Part shown: in pieces, positions 47,701-55,971 of the stretch
Numbering within the stretch: the first letter of the stretch is position 1
Layout: each line of letters begins with the position of its first letter
NCBI GenBank assembly: GCA_963775635.1
Contig: CAVZJO010000016.1
Coordinates: 248,001-312,000, forward strand
Direction of reading: 5' to 3'
DNA: 64,000 bases
From: JALORV01 sp963775635
GTDB lineage: Bacteria; Pseudomonadota; Gammaproteobacteria; Burkholderiales; Burkholderiaceae_F
The notes under the pieces: generated by a model
The model's database searches: none
What the model was told of the DNA's origin: nothing
Seen by the model: only the letters and a program-made list of their open reading frames with translations
Translations under genes and position numbers: made by a program

Positions 47701-48885
47701 GGCGATCGCTGCCGGGTAGACCGCCTCGCGCGCCACCCGGATCGAATCGCGATCGAGATCCGAGGCGAATACCTGCAACCGTGCCGGCACCCCCAGCGTG
47801 CCGGCGTACTCACACAGCAAAATGGCGATCGAATAGGCTTCCTCGCCGGTCGCGCAGGCCGGGATCCAGACGCGCACCGTATCGTCCGGCCCCTTGCCCT
47901 CGAACAACCGCGGTATATGCGACTCGAGCGCGGAAAACGCGGCAGCGTCGCGGAAGAACTGGTTCACGCTGATCAGCAGGTCCTTGACCAGGGTTATCGG
48001 CTCGCTGGAGTGCGCGCGCAGGAAGTTGAGGTAGGCCGGCAAATCGGCGATTTCGTTGACCTGCATCCGCCGCGCGATCCGGCGCAACGTGCTCGACCGC
48101 TTGTAGTGCGAGAAGTCGTGACCCATCAACGTCCGCAGCAGCGCGAGGATCTGCCGGAATGCACTCTCGCCCTCGGCCTCGCCGGGTGCGGCCGCCCGAC
48201 CCTCCTCGGCAGGCAACTGCAATCGACCCGCCAGCGCTCGATATCGCAGTAAGCGGCCGGGCATCTGCTGCACCGGCAGCACCCAGTCGATCAAGCCGGT
48301 AGCGATGGCCGCCGCCGGCATCATCGGATGCGGCGCCTCCTTGGGTTCCTGTGCGATGGCCAGCCCGCCACGCTCGCGGATGCGCTTGATGCCGACGGTG
48401 CCGGCCCCGTCAGAACCAGACAGGACGATCGCGGCCGAACGCGGCCCGTGGCTGTCGGCCAGGGTGCGGAAGCTGAGGTCGATCGCGATGTGTGGGCTCT
48501 GCTCCGGAGCGAGGTCGCTCACCTGCAGCCGCCCGTTCATCGAAGCGAGCGCCTTGCCAGGCGGGATCAGATAAACGTGGTCCGTGCGCACCGGCGCGAC
48601 ATCGGCTACCTGGACAACCGGCATGCGCGTAGCACCGCGCAGAAGCTCCGGCAGGCCTCCTTCATTCTGTCGCGAAGCGCCGTCGAGCACGACGACGAAG
48701 GCCATGCCGGGCTGGGGCGGCATCGCCCGGAAAAACGCTTGCAGCCCCGGGATGCTTCCGGACGAGCCGGCGAGGCCGACAACCGGCAGGGTGTCGTGAT
48801 CCGGTTCCGGTTCAAATGGCGCACGCGTGAACCCGGCAGTCACCGTAGGCGAACGAAGCAAAGGAGGGGAAGGCTGCTCGGACAT
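44764..48885 (-). CDS. CheB-CheR-PAS hybrid sensor histidine kinase
   Basis: 1,373 residues from the ATG at 48885. Domains in order: CheB methylesterase (1-190), CheR methyltransferase (about 220-480; RVWIPACATGEEAYSIAILL), and a long coiled coil (TVTNEELQTANEELRSSTEQ, about 690-760). Then come three PAS domains (about 760-1140) and HisKA with FLALLSHELRTPLTPVLVAV, followed by HATPase (VVWNVVKNASKF, DSGVGI, GGLGLGLAIS). CheB has the nucleophile Ser (LAGSSGS), but the usual His in VVVQHL appears as VVVLDG, so esterase activity may be lost. CheR keeps its SAM motif. This layout senses a cytosolic or membrane signal and passes phosphate to the adjacent response regulator. Confidence 0.88.
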   Translation of the reverse strand: MSEQPSPPLLRSPTVTAGFTRAPFEPEPDHDTLPVVGLAGSSGSIPGLQAFFRAMPPQPGMAFVVVLDGASRQNEGGLPELLRGATRMPVVQVADVAPVRTDHVYLIPPGKALASMNGRLQVSDLAPEQSPHIAIDLSFRTLADSHGPRSAAIVLSGSDGAGTVGIKRIRERGGLAIAQEPKEAPHPMMPAAAIATGLIDWVLPVQQMPGRLLRYRALAGRLQLPAEEGRAAAPGEAEGESAFRQILALLRTLMGHDFSHYKRSSTLRRIARRMQVNEIADLPAYLNFLRAHSSEPITLVKDLLISVNQFFRDAAAFSALESHIPRLFEGKGPDDTVRVWIPACATGEEAYSIAILLCEYAGTLGVPARLQVFASDLDRDSIRVAREAVYPAAIAADISQERLDRYFRNDDRGFRARHELRETVLFARHDVLKDSPFSHLDLVSCRTLLDDLNDSARSRLLDVIHFALRPHGLLFVGADGELGSDGALFRPLEQEKRIYLQRPAERPGRRTSGRTDEPARGLRIDVPTESADAEPCGTMWRDVHREFVEQAAAPSILVNRAHEMLHVSKPAWRYLRDPRGAESASLMHSIHSMLRIDLRTTLLQAAESHSQAVTLAVPFELDGELRAVDLRVTQANDPRSDLMLVSFDNERAAVTNDDRPAVKAAGSGAREHDLELETTRLRGQLRDTVQRHEISTEELTVTNEELQTANEELRSSTEQLATGREELQSINIELTIVNQELKEKVDELARINSDLNNLMSATAIATVFVGRDLCVMRYTPSAVPLFRFIAPDIGRPLTDLAHRLDYREMLEDAQRAIDHLQENEREVRSGSAWYLARVLPYRTADDHIGGAVFTFLDITARKHAEDALRASEERFRAIVNQAWAGVAYTDLSGRIIMANRRFADIVGRGGQDISGHLLLEFTHPDDRERERALFDRLSQAGAQFEIEKRLLRDNRSEAWVKAAVTPIRDIRGQQQSAVAIMLDVSDAARAREALQLSEERLRLILENAREFAIVSTDLQRRVTTWNSGAERMLGYDEQEILLQSADVIFTPEDRAAGAPEVEASRALRDGRVSDQRWHVRKDGSRFWGNGVMTAMHGPSGSIVGLVKIFRDETAVRESAEALEQSQHELWQALAENSRARVELEAASHAKDHFLALLSHELRTPLTPVLVAVQALSVRPDLPQDARDVLEVIRRNIRIEAHFIDDLLDLTQLTKGELEVLREPVDLHEVIRGALEICEPGILTRKQHLEVALEAPRHRVSGDSRRLQQVVWNVVKNASKFTLPGGDIRVTSSNDDDRFRLTVTDSGVGIEPQMLPVIFDAFTQGSERISREQGGLGLGLAISKATVEAHGGRMAADSAGTDRGTTITMELPLV

Positions 48886-49115
48886 GCGTCGGCCGGGTAC
48901 GACCGCGGGGGCGAGGGAACGAGCACGCAAGTATCGTACCCATTCGCTATCGGAGCCGGCGAGGCCAGCATGGCGTCGTCGGTTCCATGACTCGACCGAC
49001 GTCCGCGTCAGCCGGATCGCCGTGGCTGCGCGGGATTGGCCGGCTTGCGCTGCGCTCAACGGCGATGCCCGGCCTGCTGCGGCATACTGCGACCCCTCGA
49101 TCGACAGGTATCGCG

Positions 49116-49694
49116 ATGACGCTGCTGGTAGTCGGGCTGGTGCTGTTCCTGGCAACGCATTCGGTGCGGATCTTCGCTAACGACTGGCGCAGCGCGCGGA
49201 TTGCTTCACTCGGGCTGCGGCCGTGGAAGGGGCTTTATTCGGTCGCGTCGATCATCGGGTTCGTGTTGATCGTCATCGGCTACGGTGCGGCCCGTGGCCA
49301 TCCTGTCGTGCTGTACGACCCGCCGATCTGGGCCCGCCACCTGGCCGCCTTGCTGACGGTCCCGGCCTTCATCCTGGTCGCGGCGGCCTACGTGCCGGGG
49401 ACGCGTATCAAGCGGGCGGTCGGGCACCCGATGGTGGCGGGCGTCAAGACCTGGGCCTTCGCGCACCTGCTCGCCAACGGCACGCTGGCCGACGTCGTGC
49501 TGTTCGGTTCCTTCCTCGTCTGGGCGGGCGCCGATTACGCCGCGTCCCGGCGACGCGATCGCGCTGCGGGAACCGTCTATGCGACGGGCCCGGTGTCGCG
49601 TGATGCGATCGCCGTGGTGATCGGCCTCGCCACCTGGGCGGCATTTGCGTTCTGGCTGCACGGCCCACTGATCGGCGTGCGGCCGTTCGGCTAG
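49116..49694 (+). CDS. NnrU-domain membrane protein
   Basis: 192 residues from the ATG at 49116. MTLLVVGLVLFLATHSVRIF begins the NnrU family, and WKGLYSVASIIGFVLIVIGY, HPMVAGVKTWAFAHLLANGT and GSFLVWAGADYAASRRRDRA follow. Five to six membrane segments. NnrU proteins are linked to nitric-oxide-related reduction or to carotenoid isomerase-like (Z-ISO) folds; no denitrification genes are nearby. Upstream M residues exist in frame but the signal-like ATG fits best. Confidence 0.85.
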   Translation: MTLLVVGLVLFLATHSVRIFANDWRSARIASLGLRPWKGLYSVASIIGFVLIVIGYGAARGHPVVLYDPPIWARHLAALLTVPAFILVAAAYVPGTRIKRAVGHPMVAGVKTWAFAHLLANGTLADVVLFGSFLVWAGADYAASRRRDRAAGTVYATGPVSRDAIAVVIGLATWAAFAFWLHGPLIGVRPFG

Positions 49695-49772
49695 CCGACC
49701 GCTAACGCGCTTCGATTCTTGCGACATCGGGCCGGCGCTAAGCTAGCGGCCGTATCTGCCTGCGGGGATCCG

Positions 49773-50123
49773 ATGACAAACACCATTGCGCGGCACATCG
49801 TGCCGATGATCGCCGCCATGCTGGCGCTCGCGGCGTGCGTGGCCTACGTGCCGCCGCCGGTGCCACCGCCGCCATCCACGACCGAACGCGCCTACAACGC
49901 CGTGGTTGCGGCGATGGCCGAAAACGGCGTGCGCGTCGCCGAAGCGAATGCCGCGACCGGCATCGTGACCGGCACGCGGGGCAGCATCACGGTGACGGCG
50001 ACCGTGGCGCCGCGGCCCGACGGCTCGGCGCAGATCGAGTTTCGCACCAAGGGCAACATCAGCGAGGATCCGACGCTGATCAATCGGATCACCGAGTCCT
50101 ACAACAACCGCATGGGGCGGTAG
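49773..50123 (+). CDS. Small lipoprotein
   Basis: 116 residues: MTNTIARHIVPMIAAMLALA then ACVAYVPPPVP has a lipobox ALAAC. The rest (TTERAYNAVVAAMAENGVRV, then ITVTATVAPRPDGSAQIEFR) is an alpha/beta domain of unknown type, similar in plan to lipoproteins that sit on the outer membrane. No named family is recognised. Confidence 0.65.
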   Translation: MTNTIARHIVPMIAAMLALAACVAYVPPPVPPPPSTTERAYNAVVAAMAENGVRVAEANAATGIVTGTRGSITVTATVAPRPDGSAQIEFRTKGNISEDPTLINRITESYNNRMGR

Positions 50124-50144
50124 CGCGCCAGGCGGCGGTCCGCG

Positions 50145-51116
50145 TTATTGCGCGGCGCTGCCGACGATCGCGTCGATCCGCGCCAGCACCTCGGTCGTCA
50201 GCTCCGGCACGACGTCGAGCGCCTTCATGTTTTCGCTGATCTGCTCGACGCGCGTCGCGCCGGTGATCACTGTGCTGACATGCGGATTGCGCACGCACCA
50301 GGCCAGAGCCAATTGTGCGAGCGTGCAGCCGAGATCCTTCGCCACCGCTTCGAGCTTGCCGACGACCGCGTTCTTCGCCGAGTCAGTCAGGCTCTCGCGC
50401 AGGAACGCGTAACTTTCGAGCGTGCCGCGCGATCCCGCCGGAATGCCCTTGCGGTACTTGCCCGACAGCAGTCCCGATGCCAGCGGGCTCCAGGTCGTGA
50501 GCCCCAGCCCGATGTCCTCGTAGAGCTGCGCGTATTCCTGCTCGACGCGCTTGCGATGAAACAGGTTGTACTGCGGCTGCTCGGTCACCGGCTTGTGCAG
50601 GTTGCGGCGATCGGCGATCTCCCATGCGGCGCGGATCTCGTCGGCATTCCACTCGCTGGTGCCCCAGTAGAGCGCCTTGCCGCGCGCGATGATGTCGTGC
50701 ATCGCCCAGACCGTTTCCTCGATCGGAGTATTCGGGTCGGCGCGGTGGCAGTAGACGAGGTCGACATGATCGAGCTGCAGCCGCCGCAGCGATCCGTCGA
50801 TCGCATCGAGCAGGTACTTGCGGTTGAGCGTGTTGTTGTCGTTCGCGCCCGTGCGCATGCCCCAGTAGAACTTGGTCGAGACCACGTAGCGGATGCGCGG
50901 CCAGCCGAGTTCCTTCAGCACCTTGCCCATGATCACTTCGCTGTCGCCCTTGGCGTAGATCTCGGCGTTGTCGAAGAAATTGACCCCGGCGTCGAACGCG
51001 GCCGCCATCAGTTCGCGCGCGGCGCGGGTGTCGACCTGATTGCCGTAGGTGACCCACGATCCGAACGACAGTTCTGAGACCTTGAGGCCGGAGCGGCCGA
51101 GGCGGCGATAGTTCAT
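50145..51116 (-). CDS. Aldo/keto reductase (Kv-beta-like)
   Basis: 323 residues. MNYRRLGRSGLKVSELSFGS, FFDNAEIYAKGDSEVIMGKV (catalytic Asp and Tyr), VVSTKFYWGM (Lys) and LVYCHRADPN (His) give the full AKR tetrad. The C-terminus (STVITGATRVEQISENMKAL) binds NADPH. The set of motifs is closest to the voltage-gated potassium channel beta-subunit-like branch (AKR6/YghZ). It reduces small carbonyls. It is a lone gene. Confidence 0.9.
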   Translation of the reverse strand: MNYRRLGRSGLKVSELSFGSWVTYGNQVDTRAARELMAAAFDAGVNFFDNAEIYAKGDSEVIMGKVLKELGWPRIRYVVSTKFYWGMRTGANDNNTLNRKYLLDAIDGSLRRLQLDHVDLVYCHRADPNTPIEETVWAMHDIIARGKALYWGTSEWNADEIRAAWEIADRRNLHKPVTEQPQYNLFHRKRVEQEYAQLYEDIGLGLTTWSPLASGLLSGKYRKGIPAGSRGTLESYAFLRESLTDSAKNAVVGKLEAVAKDLGCTLAQLALAWCVRNPHVSTVITGATRVEQISENMKALDVVPELTTEVLARIDAIVGSAAQ

Positions 51117-51193
51117 GGAAGAAGGAGCGGAGGCGAGACGAGGTCGCAGTCTACTGGCCTCGCGCGGGCATTTACCCCGACGACGACGTCGAC

Positions 51194-51937
51194 TCAGCGC
51201 TCGCGCGTCAGCGGGACGAAACGCACCGGAATCGTGCTGCGTGTGACCGTACGACCCGCCGAGTCCTTGCGGATCAGCTGCAGGTCCTGGCCAATGAAGG
51301 CCGATCCGACCGGGATCACCAGACGGCCTCCGGGCTTCAGCTGCTGAATCAACGCGGGCGGGGTGTGATCCGGAGCCGCCGTGACGATGATCCCGTCGAA
51401 CGGAGCTGCCTCGGGCCAGCCGAGGTAGCCGTCGCCGACGCGCGTTTCGACGTTGCGCACCCCAGCTTCGATGAGCGCGGCGCGGGCACGCGCCGCGAGC
51501 GGAGCGAGGATCTCGATCGAGTACACGGTGCGCACGCACGCAGCCAGCACGGCCGCCTGGTAGCCTGAACCGGTGCCGACTTCCAGCATCACGTCGGACG
51601 GTTGCGGCTCGAGCAGATCGGTCATCAGCGCGACGATGAATGGCTGCGAAATCGTCTGGCCGAGGCCGATCGGCAGCGGGCGATTCAGGTAGGCCTGCCG
51701 CGCAAGCTCGGCCGGCACGAATTTTTCGCGTGGCACATTCAGCATTGCGCGGCGTACGGCAGGACTGAGCCGATTGCGGCCAGTGCTCGCTGCCGTGTCC
51801 GCCATGTCGCGCTCGATCTCCTCGACTAGTCGTTCGCGCGCGTCAGCGAAATCGTCGCGGGCACTGGCGTCGAACGCGAGCGTGTCTGCCGCGAGCGCGG
51901 CGACGAGCCGTGCGAACCAGCTGCGTCGCGACAACAT
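51194..51937 (-). CDS. pcm: Protein-L-isoaspartate O-methyltransferase
   Basis: 247 residues. MLNVPREKFVPAELARQAYL, GQTISQPFIVALMTDLLEPQ, then VMLEVGTGSGYQAAVLAACV (SAM motif) and PFDGIIVTAAPDHTPPALIQ are the PCMT landmarks. A 25-residue N-terminal segment with LVAALAADTLAFDASA may be a signal, so it could act in the periplasm. It repairs damaged aspartyl residues in proteins. The stop of the cupin gene lies 6 bases upstream. Confidence 0.88.
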   Translation of the reverse strand: MLSRRSWFARLVAALAADTLAFDASARDDFADARERLVEEIERDMADTAASTGRNRLSPAVRRAMLNVPREKFVPAELARQAYLNRPLPIGLGQTISQPFIVALMTDLLEPQPSDVMLEVGTGSGYQAAVLAACVRTVYSIEILAPLAARARAALIEAGVRNVETRVGDGYLGWPEAAPFDGIIVTAAPDHTPPALIQQLKPGGRLVIPVGSAFIGQDLQLIRKDSAGRTVTRSTIPVRFVPLTRER

Positions 51938-51943
51938 CGTTCC

Positions 51944-52417
51944 TCAGCGCGGCGGCGCGGCGTGGATCGGGTCGACCCAGTGCACCGTCTCGGGCTTTTC
52001 GACCGACTCGATGTCCAGATTGACGACGACCGCCTCATTGTCGCTACGGATGACCACGCACTCGAGCGACTCGTTGGCCGACGCGTTGATCTCCTGGTGC
52101 GGTACGTACGGCGGAACGAAGATGAAGTCGCCCGCGTCGGCCTCGGCGACGTACTCCAGGTGCTCGCCCCAGCGCATGCGCGCCCTGCCGCGCACGACGT
52201 AGATGACGCTTTCCAGCGCGCCGTGATGATGGGCGCCCGTCTTCGCATCCGGATCGATGGTGACGGTTCCAGCCCAGATCTTCTGCGCGCCCACTCTTGC
52301 CGCATTGATCGCCGCGGCGCGCTGCATGCCGGGCGTCTGTGCGGTATTGGGATCGAGCTGGTTGCCCTTGATCACGCGCACGCCCTGCGTGCGCCAGTCC
52401 GGATGCGAGTCATGCAT
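51944..52417 (-). CDS. Cupin-domain protein
   Basis: 157 residues. GAHHHGALESVIYVVRGRAR and GDFIFVPPYVPHQEINASAN give the two cupin motifs with His-rich metal sites (G-x-H-H-H and P-x2-P-H). The N-terminus (GVRVIKGNQLDPNTAQTPGM) matches the group of cupins annotated as putative dioxygenases or isomerases. The substrate is unknown. It is likely co-transcribed with pcm. Confidence 0.8.
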   Translation of the reverse strand: MHDSHPDWRTQGVRVIKGNQLDPNTAQTPGMQRAAAINAARVGAQKIWAGTVTIDPDAKTGAHHHGALESVIYVVRGRARMRWGEHLEYVAEADAGDFIFVPPYVPHQEINASANESLECVVIRSDNEAVVVNLDIESVEKPETVHWVDPIHAAPPR

Positions 52418-52583
52418 GGGCGCTTCTCCCTCGCTGCGGCCCCATCATGCGAGTCGCCGCGACGCGAAGCAAGCACGGTGTTCCCTGTCGCTCGCAGGGG
52501 CATAAGCACATGCCGGCCGCCACGCGCAGTGGCGTGCCCGCTGTCGCACAATCGGTCAACGTTCTGGTTCGACGGGATATCCG

Positions 52584-53540
52584 ATGGTCCGGTTTCTTCT
52601 GTTCGTTTTCGTATTCGCGTTGTCCGGCGTTGCGAACGCGCAGCCGCTGCTGACTCCAGCGGAACTGGCTGCACGCGCCTCCGATCCGCAACTTCGCATC
52701 GTCGACATCCGCGCGGCACGCGCGCCCGACGGGGCAGCCGCATCTGCACCGGCCTACGACAAGGGGCACATCGCCGGTTCATTGTCGGCACCGTACGCGA
52801 AGTGGCGCGGCCCCAAGGACAACCCCGGTCGACTGCCGGATGTCGATGCACTCACCGGCCTGATCCGCTCTCTCGGCATCGATGCGCAAACGCCGGTGGC
52901 GGTCGTGTATGAGGGGATGGATGCCACCGAGTTTGGTGCCGCAGCACGCGTGGTGTGGACGCTGAAAGCCGCCGGGCTGTCGAAACTGTCGATCCTGAAC
53001 GGTGGAATGAAGGCGTGGCGCGCGGCTGGCCTGCCGGTGACGACCGCGGTCGTCACTGTGGCGCCGTCGCAGTATGTGGTTCGCCTGGATGCCGACGTCA
53101 TCGCCACTCAGCAGCAGGTGGCGGATGTCATGGCGCGGCAATCGGAGCGACTGCTCGACGCGCGCCCTTCGTCGTATTTCCGCGGCGAGACCCGCCACGC
53201 TGCGGCGCGTGCGCCGGGCACGCTGGTCGGCGCGAAGAACGTCGAACACGACGTCTGGTTCGTCGGCGACACCGCCGTGCTGCAGTCGCCCGACGACATC
53301 CGGCGTGTCGCGGCGCGCGAGGGCGTCAGCATCGACCAGCCGACGGTTTCGTTCTGCAACACCGGTCATTGGGCGGCGACCAACTGGTTCGTGCTCTCGG
53401 AAGTGCTCGGCCAGAAGAACGTTCGTCTGTACCCTGAGTCGATGGTCGGGTGGTCGGCAGCCGGCCTGCCGATGGCCAACGTGCCGAGCCGACTCGTTCA
53501 GTTCTGGCTCCAAGTGAAGGAAGCGACCGGCACGCTGTGA
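52584..53540 (+). CDS. Periplasmic tandem rhodanese (sulfurtransferase)
   Basis: 318 residues with signal MVRFLLFVFVFALSGVANA. Two rhodanese domains: the N-terminal one reads RIVDIRAARAP and YDKGHIAGSLSAPYAKWRGP, without a catalytic Cys (VVYEGMDATEFG). The C-terminal one has SFCNTGHWAATNWFVLSEVL with catalytic Cys. It transfers sulfane sulfur from thiosulfate or persulfide. The YeeE/YedE permease gene follows by 30 bases, so sulfur uptake and transfer are coupled. Confidence 0.9.
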   Translation: MVRFLLFVFVFALSGVANAQPLLTPAELAARASDPQLRIVDIRAARAPDGAAASAPAYDKGHIAGSLSAPYAKWRGPKDNPGRLPDVDALTGLIRSLGIDAQTPVAVVYEGMDATEFGAAARVVWTLKAAGLSKLSILNGGMKAWRAAGLPVTTAVVTVAPSQYVVRLDADVIATQQQVADVMARQSERLLDARPSSYFRGETRHAAARAPGTLVGAKNVEHDVWFVGDTAVLQSPDDIRRVAAREGVSIDQPTVSFCNTGHWAATNWFVLSEVLGQKNVRLYPESMVGWSAAGLPMANVPSRLVQFWLQVKEATGTL

Positions 53541-53570
53541 TCGGCCGCTTTCGATAGTCGAGGTCCGATA

Positions 53571-54726
53571 ATGGGATCCGTGTCGACTGCCGTTTCCCTG
53601 CCTGCGAGTCCGCCCACCGCGGCGACGCAATCGCGGCGCGCGGCACTGCTGCTGGGCGCGCTGACGCTGGTCGCGTGGGTCGGGGTGACCTGGCTGGTCG
53701 GCCTGCGCCAGGGTGCGTTGTTCCTCGTCGGCGTTGGCTACGGCGCGGTGCTGGCCGGCGTTTCATTCGGATTCACCACCGGCTGGCGCGTCTGGATCCG
53801 CGAGCGCGATCCGACCGGATTTCTCGCGCAGTTCCTGGCGATCGGCCTGGCGATGACCGTGTCGATCCCGCTGATCGCAACGCATCCGGAACTGAGCGGC
53901 GCGGTCGCTCCGGTCGCGCTCAGCGTCGTCATCGGCGCATTCGTTTTCGGCATGGCGATGCAGATCGCCGACGGCTGCGGTTCCGGCACGCTGTACAAGG
54001 CCGGACTCGGCAACAGCTTCGCGCTCACGGTGCTGCCCGGATTCATCATCGGCAGCTTCATCGGCGCTGCGCACCTCGATTGGTGGCTCGGCGCTCGGAT
54101 CGCTGCCGCCGATCGCGCTGCAGGATCATCTGGGCGTGCCGGCAACACTCGCGTTGCAGTGGGCGGTCTTCGCCGCGATCGCAATCGCACTGTGGCGGCG
54201 TCGCCGCACGACCACGACACGCTGGCGTGGCGGCGGCATCTATGTCGGCGCGGTGCTGCTGGCGCTGTTCGCCGTATTGAACCTGATCATCGCCGGGCAG
54301 CCTTGGGGCATCGTCTACGGGCTCGGCTTGTGGGGCGCGAAGATCGCGAACGCGCTCGGGTTCGATCTCGCCGCAAACGTGTATTGGGGGCGTGCTGCGC
54401 AGCAGGCGCACATCCATTCGTCGGTGCTGACCGATGTCACCTCGATCACAAACTTCGGCCTGCTGGCGGGTTCGATGATCGCCGCGACTGCACGTGGCAT
54501 CGCGTGTCCGCCGCCCGAGGCGCAGCGCGCCTCGCAGTGGCTGGCCGCGATCGTCGCCGGTCTCGCGCTCGGCTATTCGGCGCGGCTGGCGTTCGGCTGC
54601 AATGTCGGCGCGTACTTTTCCGGTATCTCGACCGGCAGCGTGCACGGCTGGATGTGGTTCGCTGCGGCGTTCGCCGGTTCGCTGCTCGGGGTGCGCGTGC
54701 GCGCTCGGCTGGGGTTGAGCGCATGA
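53571..54726 (+). CDS. YeeE/YedE family thiosulfate-type permease, frameshifted
   Basis: About 385 residues. The N-terminal half has GVSFGFTTGWRVWIRERDPT and QIADGCGSGTLYKAGLGNSF (the conserved Cys loop). After a one-base shift near 54105 the C-terminal half has LALQWAVFAAIAIALWRRRR, then LAFGCNVGAYFSGISTGSVH. Both Cys-Gly signature loops of YeeE/YedE are therefore kept, and eight to ten membrane helices are predicted. It probably brings thiosulfate or another sulfur compound into the cell next to the rhodanese. The stop overlaps the next start (ATGA). Confidence 0.8.
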
Positions 54727-54899
54727 AGCGGAGTACGTTGCTGTTCGCCGCGATCTTCTGGGCGGGCACCATCGGCCTGCTTGCGCTCGACTGGGCGCGC
54801 TCGACCCCGCACAACCGGTTCGACGAACCGCTGCCGTGGCAGCTCGGCCACGAAAAGGTCGAAGGCGCCGGTCACTGCGCCGCGCCGCTGACGCGCTGA
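54723..54899 (+). CDS. Small membrane protein of the YeeE operon
   Basis: 58 residues: MKRSTLLFAAIFWAGTIGLL with one membrane helix and a polar tail (HNRFDEPLPWQLGHEKVEGA). The start overlaps the yeeE stop by ATGA, so it is translationally coupled. The Cys near the end (GAGHCAAP) may take part in sulfur handling. No family was recognised. Confidence 0.6.
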   Translation: MKRSTLLFAAIFWAGTIGLLALDWARSTPHNRFDEPLPWQLGHEKVEGAGHCAAPLTR

Positions 54900-54913
54900 C
54901 CGCAGCGCTGCGG

Positions 54914-55834
54914 CTACTCGGCCGGCAGGAAGCCCTCGATGGAAAGGTAGCGCTCGCCGCTGTCGAAGTTGAAACCGAGCACGCGGCTGCCGGACGGGAG
55001 CTCAGGCAGTTTCTTCGCGATCGCGGCCAGCGTGGCACCGGAGGAAATGCCGATCAGCAGGCCTTCCTCGCGCGCGGCGCGACGCGCCATCTCGCGCGAC
55101 TCCTCGGCCTCGACCGTGATCACGCCATCCAGCACTTCGCTCTTCAAGTTGTGCGGGATGAAGCCCGCGCCGATGCCCTGGATCGGATGCGGCGACGGCT
55201 TGCCGCCGGAGATCACCGGTGAGGCCGCGGGCTCGACGGCGAACACCTTGAGCCGCGGCCACTTCGGCTTCAGCACCAGCCCGACCGCCGAGATGTGACC
55301 GCCGGTGCCGACGCCGGTGATGATGACATCGAGGCCCTCGGGAAAATCGTCGAGAATTTCCTGTGCTGTCGTCTTCATGTGCACGTCGATGTTGGCCGGG
55401 TTGTCGAACTGCTGCGGTATCCAGCCGCCCGGGGTCTCGGCCAACAGTTGCTGCGCGCGCTCGATCGAGCCCGGCATGCCCTTTTCGCGCGGCGTCAGCA
55501 CGAATTTTGCGCCGTAGGCGAGCATCAGTCGGCGACGCTCGACCGACATGCTATCGGGCATTACCAGTATCAGTGGATAACCCTTGACCGCAGCGACCAT
55601 CGCCAGGCCGATGCCGGTGTTGCCGGAGGTCGGCTCGATGATCGTGCCGCCCGGCTTCAGGCTGCCGTCACGTTCGGCGGCCTCGATCATCGACAACGCG
55701 ATGCGATCCTTGATCGAGCCGCCCGGATTCGCGCGCTCCGACTTCGACCACACCTCGAAGTTGCCGGGGAACAGGCGGTTGATGCGGATGTGCGGCGTAT
55801 TGCCGATGGTCTCGAGAATGTTGGCGGCGCGCAT
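54914..55834 (-). CDS. cysK: Cysteine synthase A-like enzyme (PLP-dependent)
   Basis: 306 residues. ILETIGNTPHIRINRLFPGN, ANPGGSIKDRIALSMIEAAE (PLP Lys in SIKDR), IEPTSGNTGIGLAMVAAVKG and GVGTGGHISAVGLVLKPKWP are all as in O-acetylserine sulfhydrylase. It makes cysteine from O-acetylserine and sulfide. It is convergent with the YeeE operon, 14 bases from its end, forming a sulfur cluster with the rhodanese and permease genes. Confidence 0.92.
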   Translation of the reverse strand: MRAANILETIGNTPHIRINRLFPGNFEVWSKSERANPGGSIKDRIALSMIEAAERDGSLKPGGTIIEPTSGNTGIGLAMVAAVKGYPLILVMPDSMSVERRRLMLAYGAKFVLTPREKGMPGSIERAQQLLAETPGGWIPQQFDNPANIDVHMKTTAQEILDDFPEGLDVIITGVGTGGHISAVGLVLKPKWPRLKVFAVEPAASPVISGGKPSPHPIQGIGAGFIPHNLKSEVLDGVITVEAEESREMARRAAREEGLLIGISSGATLAAIAKKLPELPSGSRVLGFNFDSGERYLSIEGFLPAE

Positions 55835-55971
55835 GGAAGCTCCTTGGCGTGAATAAGCCCTGGACAGACGACCTTACCCCCGTGCGCGTCGCCTGGCAGC
55901 CGCGCGTCCGGATATCGATATGCCAGCACGCAGGGTGCCGCCGGCTCTTTCAGGTCCCGTAAGCTTGTGTC

